This document shows, one piece after another, positions 27,957-35,343 of a stretch of 64,000 nucleotides of DNA (the first letter of the stretch is position 1; each line of letters starts with the position of its first letter). The stretch lies in contig CAIJRD010000007.1 of the NCBI GenBank assembly GCA_903822975.1, positions 124,001 through 188,000 of the forward strand, read 5' to 3'. A model generated the notes under the pieces. It had not been told where the DNA came from and searched no databases. It saw nothing but the letters and a program-made list of their open reading frames with translations. Source of the stretch: an uncultured Sinobacteraceae bacterium. GTDB lineage: Bacteria > Pseudomonadota > Gammaproteobacteria > Nevskiales > Nevskiaceae. The position numbers and the translations under genes were made by a program.

Positions 27957-30590
27957 TCAGCGATAGTCGTAAGTCAGCGTAAGACCAAAGATCTGCGGCG
28001 CACCGGTATAGGCGAACACCGAATCGCCGAGCTTGATCACCGAATTCTTGTAGAACTCGTTGCTGACGTTGCGGCCGAACGCGGTGACACTCCAGTTTGC
28101 CCCCGGTGGCGCGATGCCGACGTGGAAGTCGTAGACGCGATGGCCGTTCAGCGCGAACAGCGGGTCGTGTTCGAGGGTGGAGTTGGTGCCGCCGGTGTAG
28201 GTGAAACTCGCACCCGGCGACAGATCGAGGTTGTTGGTCAACGCGAAGCTGTAGCTGGCGATCAGCGTGCCTTGCAGGCGCGGCGTGTAGTTGAACGATT
28301 GGCCAGCGAAGTCGAACGAATTGCCCTGCGAGGTCAGGCCCTGGTACTGGATCACCTTGGTGCGGATGTAGGAACCCGAGGCGGTCAGATAGAGCTTGCG
28401 AACCGGGGTGTAGGTCGCGGTCAGTTCGACGCCTTCGTCGAGCGACTTCGGTACGTTCTGCAGGTATTGCAGCGAGCCGAACACCGGGTCCTTGAAGTAG
28501 GTCAACAGCTGCTTGTTGCGGTAGTCGTAGTAGAACGCGCCGAAATTCAGTTGCAGGCGATCGTCGAGCACGGTCAGCTTGCTGCCGACCTCATAGGCAT
28601 TGAGCTTCTCCTGCTTGACCGGCGCCAGACTGCTCTGATCGACCGAGAAGATCGTCGGAAAGCCGCCGGACTTGAAGCCGCGTGAGTACGAGGCATAGAA
28701 CAGCGTCTTGTCGATCGGCGTCCAGCTCAGCACCGAGCGGTACGAGACATTGCTTTCGCCGAGACTGCCGATGACATAGCCCGGCTTGCCGTCCGGGCCG
28801 ATGCTGCCGCACTGCCCTTGTTGCACCACCGTATTGCCGCCGCGCAGGAAACTCGCGATCGTGAAATACGGAAACGGGATGATCGAATTGTTGTTGGCGA
28901 GAATGTAGGTGCAGCCCTGGTAGTTCTCGTTCTCGCGCGTATAGCGCGCACCGAGCGTGAGCTTGAGGCTGTCCAGCAGCTGCCAGTTGCCATCGGCAAA
29001 CACGCTGCCCGAATTCACCTGGGCCTCGCTCTTGGCCGCGCCGGCTTCGAAGAAGATCGGCTTATACAGCGGTGGCGTGTCGCCGAAAATGCCGATGTTG
29101 AGGCTGTTCTCCGACGAGTGACCTTCGTTGACCTCGTGATGACGATCGTGATTGCCGTTGACGCCCACCACCCAGCTGCCCTGCTCGCCGAACTTGCCGG
29201 CCAAGCGCACTTCCGCCGAATACGAACGGATGTAGGCGTGGATCACCTGGTCGATGTCTTCGACATTGAGTCCACTCGACGGCAACTGCGTACCGTCGGC
29301 GCGCACCTGCTGGAACGAGAACAGTCCGGTCAGGTTGATCGTGTCGGTGATGTCCCAGACCGGCCGCAGCGCCGCACTCCAAAAGTTGTCGCGCTCCTTG
29401 AAGTCGCGATGCGGATTCCAGTCGGCGATACGCGGATTCTGGTTGTTCGGAATGATCGGATAGTTGCGCACCGTCGGATCGAGACCGGCCATGCCGAAGA
29501 ACGGGTTCTGCGGCTGCAAGGCCACCGCGAACGGCGCCTGCGGCTCGCTCTGATCGCGCCAGCCGGACAAGGTGAATCGCACGAACACGTCGTCCAGCGC
29601 CTGCCAGTCGAGAATGCTGCGCGCGGCTTGTTTATTGAGACGGCCGAGCGTGTCGCCCGGTCGCGTATTGCTCTCCTGCCAGCCGTCGGCAGACGTGGTC
29701 GAATTGACCGCGAAGCGGGCCTTCAGAGAATCGGTCAACGGTCCGCTGACGTAACCCTCGGCATCGACGCGGCCATAGCTGCCGTACGAGACATCGGCCC
29801 CGCTGCTGAACTTGCCAGTCGGCGTGTTGGCGATGTAGTTGATCGTGCCGCCGGTGGAGTTGCGGCCATACAACGTGCCCTGCGGGCCCTTGATCACTTC
29901 GACGCGGCGCAGATCGAGATTCGCGCCCTTGCTCATGATCGGATACGCCAGGCTGACTTCATCGGCGTACAGGCCGACAGTCGACGTGGTCGAGAAACTG
30001 GTATCGGCAAAGCCGACACCGCGCAGCGTGTAAATCGGAATATCGAAGCCGGAATCGGCCGCCGTGAAACCCGGCACCAGCTTGCCGAGGTCGCGCGTAT
30101 CGGTGATGCCGTAGGTCTTCAGTTCTTCGCCACGGAACGTGCTGACTGCCTGCGGCACGCTGTTGATGTTCTCGCCGCGCTTCTGCGCGGTGACAACGAC
30201 CTCCGGCAGGCGCGCCGTTGTGATGCCGTTGGCGCTGGCTGAGTTGTTGCTAGCTGCTGCGGTATTGGTCGCTCCACTCGGCGGCACCGCTGCAGCGCCG
30301 TCCCCCGTCGCGGAAGGTCCTGTCGCCGGCAGCGCCGCGCTCGCCTGAGCAGGTGCGGTTGAAGTCACCCCGCTGCCCGCAGAGTTCGCTGCATCGGCGC
30401 TCGAAGATTCCGAAACACTCTGCGCGCGCGCGCCGAGCGCGACGCACAGCGCCAGTCCAAACGCGGCTTTCGCCGCCGGTCGACGGACCGTGCCCGGCGC
30501 CCGTCCGGCCACTGCGTCTGCTTCGAATCGTTCGCCCGTGCCGCGCGCGTCGGTCGACGACGCAGATTCCACCACTGTGCCTGACTTCAC
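27957..30590 (-). CDS. TonB-dependent outer-membrane receptor
   Basis: An 877-residue receptor. After an extended N-terminus with a hydrophobic signal (AAFGLALCVALGARA) and a Ser/Ala-rich linker comes a TonB box-like LPEVVVTAQKR, the plug domain with VPQAVSTFRGEEL and VEVIKGPQGTLYGRNSTGGTIN, and a 22-strand barrel ending QIFGLTLTYDYR. It resembles the FecA-like/Sphingomonad-type catabolic receptors more than classical siderophore receptors. The GTG start at 30590 has GGGGA upstream; a start closer to the signal peptide is possible. Ligand unknown. Confidence 0.92.
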   Translation of the reverse strand: MKSGTVVESASSTDARGTGERFEADAVAGRAPGTVRRPAAKAAFGLALCVALGARAQSVSESSSADAANSAGSGVTSTAPAQASAALPATGPSATGDGAAAVPPSGATNTAAASNNSASANGITTARLPEVVVTAQKRGENINSVPQAVSTFRGEELKTYGITDTRDLGKLVPGFTAADSGFDIPIYTLRGVGFADTSFSTTSTVGLYADEVSLAYPIMSKGANLDLRRVEVIKGPQGTLYGRNSTGGTINYIANTPTGKFSSGADVSYGSYGRVDAEGYVSGPLTDSLKARFAVNSTTSADGWQESNTRPGDTLGRLNKQAARSILDWQALDDVFVRFTLSGWRDQSEPQAPFAVALQPQNPFFGMAGLDPTVRNYPIIPNNQNPRIADWNPHRDFKERDNFWSAALRPVWDITDTINLTGLFSFQQVRADGTQLPSSGLNVEDIDQVIHAYIRSYSAEVRLAGKFGEQGSWVVGVNGNHDRHHEVNEGHSSENSLNIGIFGDTPPLYKPIFFEAGAAKSEAQVNSGSVFADGNWQLLDSLKLTLGARYTRENENYQGCTYILANNNSIIPFPYFTIASFLRGGNTVVQQGQCGSIGPDGKPGYVIGSLGESNVSYRSVLSWTPIDKTLFYASYSRGFKSGGFPTIFSVDQSSLAPVKQEKLNAYEVGSKLTVLDDRLQLNFGAFYYDYRNKQLLTYFKDPVFGSLQYLQNVPKSLDEGVELTATYTPVRKLYLTASGSYIRTKVIQYQGLTSQGNSFDFAGQSFNYTPRLQGTLIASYSFALTNNLDLSPGASFTYTGGTNSTLEHDPLFALNGHRVYDFHVGIAPPGANWSVTAFGRNVSNEFYKNSVIKLGDSVFAYTGAPQIFGLTLTYDYR

Positions 30591-31044
30591 GTGATCCCCA
30601 GCTTGTCCCTAGGTAACCGCCGGGTACCGTAGTAGCCCGGCCTCTTAGATTTGAGTGCGCACTATCGCAAGCCGCCTTATTCCGTAGAAATATCCATTTC
30701 TTCGTTCCTTATGCGCTGCCGTTGCGCCTCGATACGCGCGCCGGCTACGCATCTGAACTTTCGAACAGTCGATGCCGCAGACCTTGGATCATCTCTTGCG
30801 CTGCTCCAGGGCTGCGTTCATGTGCAGGCCCAGGGCTGCGGCTCACACAAGGCGGCGGCGTTTGCGGTCGGCGCAAACGACTGGTCGGTCAGCGCCGATT
30901 CAACCGCGAGGCGCGCCCAATTCGCGCGGCACACTCAATTTCGAAGAACCCGAAACGTCGACTGTGGATTCGATTCGATTGCGAAGATCGATGCGCTGTC
31001 GATGTGGATCGTCGTTCTGGAATGCCGCCATAGTGAGACACCGC
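30591..31044. other. intergenic, no gene recognised
   Basis: Overlapping frames are open here but none has coding support. A hairpin (GCCGGG...CCCGGC, about 30618-30641) lies just upstream of the receptor start. The receptor promoter should be in this stretch. Confidence 0.5.
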
Positions 31045-31094
31045 GTGCTGTGCAGTGCGGTTCTGTGCTGTGCGGATCTGTGCTGTGCTCAGCG
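31045..31094. repeat. imperfect repeat at the adaptor stop codon
   Basis: Three GTGCTGTGC-headed units (31045, 31065, 31080); the last contains the adaptor stop codon at 31089-31091. Confidence 0.7.
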
Positions 31095-32360
31095 ATATTC
31101 GGACAGCAGCGCCGCGCCCTGCGTCACCACGCGCTCGCCTGCGGCGAGCAACACGCCCTGGCTACCAGCGTCGCTCGTACAAGACCGTAGATGTCGACGT
31201 TCAAACCGTTCGGGTGCGACGTGAACCCAGGCACTCGCCTCGGTGCCACCGCCAGCGACGCAGGCCGCGCGCAGAACCTGCACCGGATCGCTTGCGGCGA
31301 GCGTCACCGCGACATGCACCAACTCACCCGGTGTCAAATTCGGAAGACTGCGCGCGCGTGCGTGCAAATCAGTAGCGGGACTCGCCTCAAGAGTCGAAGC
31401 CGAAGCCGAAGCCGACGTTGAGGCTGAGGCAGAAGCAGCCCCCGACGCCGAAGCCGAAGCCGAAGCCGAAGCCACCGTAAAGAAGAACTGCCAGCCTTGC
31501 TGGCCGCTCACGGGCTCCTGTGCCTGCAGCCGCAAGGGCAGCGACGCGGCGCCATTGCGCAGCAGCTGCGCCGACTTCAGCTTCATACCGAAGGCAGGAT
31601 CGAAGCTGCGCAGCGCGATGCGCAAATGCTGGGTATCGATCACGTTGAACAAAGGCTGGCCTTCGGCGACGACGGCACCGGCTTGCAGCGCTGGCATCGA
31701 CAGTTCGCCGGCGACCGGCGCAAGAATCGCGACTCGACTGTTGAGTGCTTCGGACTCGAGGCGGTACTTCTCCTTCTGTCCTTCCCATTCAAGCTGCGCC
31801 TGCTCGTAATACACGTTGCCGCCATTCGTCGCGGTGCCATTCGCCTCCGCCTGCAGCTTGAGCCGCGCGACATTGATCTCCGAGATCTGCAGATCCTGAT
31901 CGATCTGTGCAAGCGCAGCTGCGCGCTGGGCGCGATCGCGCTGACTCAGCAAGGGCCGCAGGTACGCCAGTACGGCGCCGGCTGCCACACGCTGCCCTGG
32001 CAATGGCCAACCGCCGCTGGCCGCCTCCAGCACGCCCGGCTGTGTGGCGGTGACCTTGCCCGCCGCATTCGGATCGGCGACGACCTCGCCGACCCATTCG
32101 GCCTGCTGCGCAGCATCCGTCGCAGCACCGACCATCACCGTGCGCAATGCGAGTTGGCGCTGCACCGCCTTAGGCACATAGAGCTGGCCGTCGGCGAGCA
32201 GGTGCGGCCTTTGCAGCATCGTGGTCGATGCAGTCGCCGGTGCACTCGATGTCGCGACGGACTCGGCGTCCTCGTGACCTTCATGCGCATAGAGCTCGCA
32301 AGGCAGCGCCACGATCAATATCGATGCCCAGACCCACGCACCGCAAACGATGCGCTTCAC
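31089..32360 (-). CDS. RND efflux adaptor 1 with Ser/Ala repeat insert
   Basis: A 423-residue HlyD/CusB-type periplasmic adaptor with a signal peptide (cut near YA|HEGHED) and a short His/Glu-rich start. Lipoyl halves are VTATQPGVLEAASGGWPLPG and AILAPVAGELSMPALQAG, flanking a helical hairpin. A run of alternating Ser and Ala (about residues 295-325, from GGCTTC hexamers) interrupts the beta-barrel/membrane-proximal part. It overlaps the preceding adaptor gene by four bases (ATGA). With adaptor 2 it could form a hetero-hexamer serving the CusA-like pump encoded at 38457; this pairing is inference. Confidence 0.85.
   Translation of the reverse strand: MKRIVCGAWVWASILIVALPCELYAHEGHEDAESVATSSAPATASTTMLQRPHLLADGQLYVPKAVQRQLALRTVMVGAATDAAQQAEWVGEVVADPNAAGKVTATQPGVLEAASGGWPLPGQRVAAGAVLAYLRPLLSQRDRAQRAAALAQIDQDLQISEINVARLKLQAEANGTATNGGNVYYEQAQLEWEGQKEKYRLESEALNSRVAILAPVAGELSMPALQAGAVVAEGQPLFNVIDTQHLRIALRSFDPAFGMKLKSAQLLRNGAASLPLRLQAQEPVSGQQGWQFFFTVASASASASASGAASASASTSASASASTLEASPATDLHARARSLPNLTPGELVHVAVTLAASDPVQVLRAACVAGGGTEASAWVHVAPERFERRHLRSCTSDAGSQGVLLAAGERVVTQGAALLSEYR
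31395..31477 (-). repeat. hexanucleotide coding repeat (Ser-Ala)n
   Basis: GAAGCC hexamers on the + strand in two blocks (31395-31412 and 31450-31473) with related intervening sequence; read on the minus strand they encode alternating Ala and Ser. Confidence 0.9.
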
Positions 32361-33502
32361 GAGTGCTGCCCGCTGGCGCGCAGCGCCTGTTGCCGCGCGC
32401 GTCCTTCCAACTGTGCAGCGCCTTCGATGACGACGCGATCGTCTGCGTCGAGCGCGCCGGCCACCTGCACCCAGCCATCCGCCGCCGGTGTCACCGTCAC
32501 CGTGCGCGCCTCGAACACTTGCGGCAGACGATGCAGCCAGACGTGCGCTTGACTACCGTCGCCCGCAACGGCGGACGCCGGCAGCAGCCAGGTGCCCTCA
32601 GTCGCCGCGCGCTGCCGAATACGTAGCGCCACCGGTTCGCCGACCGACAACGGCCGATCCACTGCGGGAATCGAGTAATAGGCGCGTTGCAGCCGCGCCT
32701 GAGGATCGTAGGCCGCACCGAGGTAATTAAGCGTCACCGCAGCGGTGCCCGTAGACAGCAGCTGTGCGTTCGACGGATCCAGGCCCGATTCGGCGAGTTG
32801 CAATTCGATTGCGGTTCCGCCGTCGAGGCTCAACTCGAACAAGGGCTGACCCGCTGCAACCGCGCTGCCGGAACGCACCAGGCTGCGCAACACGACCGCT
32901 GCTGCAGGCGCCTGCAACGGCAGCCGATCGTCGAGCGCTTCGCCGAAATGCTTTTCGCGCGCCTGCGCAGTGCGATAGTCGAGCACCACCTGCAGGGACG
33001 GCGTCGGCAATTGAACGTCGAATTTCTGCGCCATGTCGATGCCATAGCGCTTGATCTGCGTGCGGCCGAGTTCGACATCGCGATGTGCAATCGCGCGATC
33101 GCCTTCCAGATCGCGCCGTTCCGGTTCGGGCAAGACCGGTTGCAGACTCGCCAGCACGGCACCTGCTGCGACGTGCCGACCGGCTTCGACGAAGCCCGCG
33201 GCCGGCGCATGCAAGATGCCGGACTGATTCGCGCACAGCAGCAAGCGACGGCGCGGATCGACCACCACCTGCGCCGGCAAACTCAGCGACGCGCCACCCT
33301 GCGCCAACGGCTGCGTGCGCAGACCCAGCCGCCGTTGCTCGGACTTGTCGATCTGCAGTTGCGCTGAGTCATCACTGTGCTTGGCAGCACCCGCCGCTGA
33401 CTCATCGCCGTGCGCAAGTGCCAAGCCGGCCAGCAGCAAGGCGCACACGGCGACGCTCGAGTTGCGCCAGCGTGTGCCTGCCGCGGTCGACCGACTCAAC
33501 AC
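32357..33502 (-). CDS. RND efflux adaptor 2
   Basis: A 381-residue adaptor. GTG 33502 is preferred (AGGAG at 33513-33517) because it gives a signal peptide cut near ALA|HGDES. A short His-bearing N-terminus is followed by lipoyl halves (CANQSGILHAPAAGFVEAGR and RLPLQAPAAAVVLRSLVRSG), barrel and C-terminal domain (VTVTPAADGWVQVAGAL). It sits 25 bases after the ankyrin gene and overlaps adaptor 1. It is a distant relative of adaptor 1, not a recent duplicate. Confidence 0.85.
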   Translation of the reverse strand: MLSRSTAAGTRWRNSSVAVCALLLAGLALAHGDESAAGAAKHSDDSAQLQIDKSEQRRLGLRTQPLAQGGASLSLPAQVVVDPRRRLLLCANQSGILHAPAAGFVEAGRHVAAGAVLASLQPVLPEPERRDLEGDRAIAHRDVELGRTQIKRYGIDMAQKFDVQLPTPSLQVVLDYRTAQAREKHFGEALDDRLPLQAPAAAVVLRSLVRSGSAVAAGQPLFELSLDGGTAIELQLAESGLDPSNAQLLSTGTAAVTLNYLGAAYDPQARLQRAYYSIPAVDRPLSVGEPVALRIRQRAATEGTWLLPASAVAGDGSQAHVWLHRLPQVFEARTVTVTPAADGWVQVAGALDADDRVVIEGAAQLEGRARQQALRASGQHS

Positions 33503-33527
33503 TGCGCGACCGCTCCTGCCTGTCGTT

Positions 33528-34241
33528 TTAGCGCAGTGCTGGCGCTGCGTTGACAGCAGCCCCACCTTTGCTGGCGCTCGGCGCGGGCGTCGGTGCCGAC
33601 GACGACGTCTTCGCGGCCTTCGGGTCGAGCAGCGCGATGATCGGATCGAGGCTCTTCAGCTGAGCAATGCGCAGCGGCGTGTAGCCGGAGTTCGACGCGA
33701 TGCTCGGATCGGCACCGTGCGCGAGCAGCAGCTTCACCTGCGGCTCGTGACCCGTTGCCGCAGCCAGGTAGAGCGCGGTGAGGCCACGATCATTGCGCGC
33801 ATTGATGTCTGAGCCACGATCCAGCAGCAGCTTCAGCAGCTCGTCGTCACCACCGAAATAGGCGGCGAAAATCAGCGGCGTCCAGCCAGCGTTGTCGGTG
33901 ATCTTCGGATCGGCGCCATGATCGAGCAGCAGCTTCACGCAGTCGTCCGCGTTGTGACTGACGGCGGCGATCAGCGCAGTCTGATCGAGCGCGTCGCGCT
34001 GATTGATCGGGATGCCGGCCTTGATGGCGCGGGCAAGTTCAGCGTACTCGCCGTTGCGAGCGTGGTTGACGAACAAGGCGACCTGATCTTCAGTCGACAG
34101 GCTCGCGGTGTCCGTGGCGGGCGTAGCAGCGCCATCCGGCTTGGCCGTGTTCTGCGCGCAGCCACTGAGCGCGAGCAGTCCGAAACCGGCGACGGCGAGC
34201 AGCTTGAAGGGAGGTTGGAATTTCATGCTGAGCGAGTTCAT
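33528..34241 (-). CDS. ankyrin-repeat lipoprotein
   Basis: A 237-residue protein with a lipoprotein signal (LLALSGCAQN). Four to five ankyrin repeats follow (about 60-205), e.g. DQTALIAAVSHNADDCVKLL, GWTPLIFAAYFGGDDELLKL and GLTALYLAAATGHEPQVKLL, then an Ala/Pro/Ser tail. Ankyrin repeats mediate protein binding; periplasmic ankyrins such as AnkB are known near stress enzymes. It starts two bases after the PPIase stop and is followed by the two adaptors, so it belongs to the same operon and may be an assembly or anchoring factor; the role is inferred. Confidence 0.9.
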   Translation of the reverse strand: MNSLSMKFQPPFKLLAVAGFGLLALSGCAQNTAKPDGAATPATDTASLSTEDQVALFVNHARNGEYAELARAIKAGIPINQRDALDQTALIAAVSHNADDCVKLLLDHGADPKITDNAGWTPLIFAAYFGGDDELLKLLLDRGSDINARNDRGLTALYLAAATGHEPQVKLLLAHGADPSIASNSGYTPLRIAQLKSLDPIIALLDPKAAKTSSSAPTPAPSASKGGAAVNAAPALR

Positions 34242-34243
34242 GT

Positions 34244-35131
34244 TCAGCGGGCTCCCTTGGCGTTGGAATTGAGCGCACCGGGACCGCTGATCTTGGCGTT
34301 GGCGGTGAGGCGTGCGGTGAGGTTTTCGATGCTCAGCTGCGCAGCTTTCTGACGCAGCGCCTGCTTGGCGTTGTCGTCGAGCGCGTCATAGCTGGGCGGA
34401 TTGGCCACCGGTCGCGGACCGTCTTCGACCTTGATCACGTGCCAGCCGAATCGGGTGCGCACCGGCGTCTTGCTGTACTCGCCCTTCTGCAGCTTGAGCA
34501 CCGCATCGCTGAAGTAGTGATCGACGAAGATGTCGGGACGGAACCAGCCGAGGTCGCCGCCGTTGTTCTGGCCGCCCGGGTCCTGCGTGTAGGTCTTGGC
34601 CAGTTCGGTGAAGTCCGCGCCCTTGGCCAGCTTGTCGATGATTTCACGCGCCTGCGCCGAGGTCGGCACCAGCACCTGCCGCACGTGATACTCGACGATC
34701 TTGCCGTTGGCGCGATTGAATTCGTATGACGCCTTGAGGCTCGCGTCGGTGATCGGATTCTTTGCGAAGTAGTCTTCGAGGTACGCACGCGACAGAATGC
34801 TGCGGCTCTGGAACGCGAGCTGGTCGGCGATCACCGGTTTCTTGTCGAGGCCGGTCTTGCGCGCTTCCTGCGCCAGCAGTTCTTCGGTGACGAGTTCGGC
34901 GCGCGCAGCGTTGCGCGCTTCCGGCGCGTTGCCATCTCGGCCGTTCTTGTCGGTGTCGAAACCCGCCGCCATCAAGGTGACGTGGTTCTGACTGATTGGC
35001 TGGCCGTTGACGACGATATCGGGCGCCAGGCCGGCGCTCGGTGAAACAGACACATCGTCGGCGCGCAGGCCGGGTGCAAGCAGCAGGCCGCTGAGTCCCG
35101 CGATCAGCAAAGCCGGTTTGAATTTTGACAT
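34244..35131 (-). CDS. periplasmic parvulin-type peptidyl-prolyl isomerase
   Basis: A 295-residue exported PPIase. Signal peptide cut near LRA|DDV; SurA/PrsA-like N-terminal helical region (about 30-145); parvulin domain with VRQVLVPTSAQAREII, GGQNNGGDLGWFRPD and TRFGWHVIKVED. AGGAG lies eight bases before the ATG. It leads an operon with the ankyrin lipoprotein and two RND adaptors, suggesting it helps fold exported or outer-membrane partners of this system. Confidence 0.92.
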   Translation of the reverse strand: MSKFKPALLIAGLSGLLLAPGLRADDVSVSPSAGLAPDIVVNGQPISQNHVTLMAAGFDTDKNGRDGNAPEARNAARAELVTEELLAQEARKTGLDKKPVIADQLAFQSRSILSRAYLEDYFAKNPITDASLKASYEFNRANGKIVEYHVRQVLVPTSAQAREIIDKLAKGADFTELAKTYTQDPGGQNNGGDLGWFRPDIFVDHYFSDAVLKLQKGEYSKTPVRTRFGWHVIKVEDGPRPVANPPSYDALDDNAKQALRQKAAQLSIENLTARLTANAKISGPGALNSNAKGAR

Positions 35132-35264
35132 CGTTTACTCCTGGTGAATCGATCTGTTTCGAATGCCTGTCGTCGGCTTCGGCCTGAACGTGTTCTGCGG
35201 TAGAACACGTTGGCGCAACCGGCGACCGATGCGGTATTGAAAAATCGTGGTGCCTGAAATGCTC

Positions 35265-35296
35265 AAAAGACGCTGCCCGCTCGCGCGGGCAGCGTC
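35265..35296 (-). terminator. rho-independent terminator behind the 918-residue secreted protein gene
   Basis: A perfect 12-bp stem (35269-35280 with 35285-35296), 4-base loop, followed on the minus strand by TTTT (35265-35268). It separates this gene from the PPIase operon. Confidence 0.85.
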
Positions 35297-35343
35297 GTCA
35301 CAAGCTCAGGTTTTGATGCTGGGATACCCCGCGCATCTAAACC

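Noticed and set aside
30651..31190. + strand frame between the TonB receptor and adaptor 1
   Set aside because: No signal, domain or ribosome-binding support; Cys/Ala-rich translation ending within the repeat at the adaptor stop.
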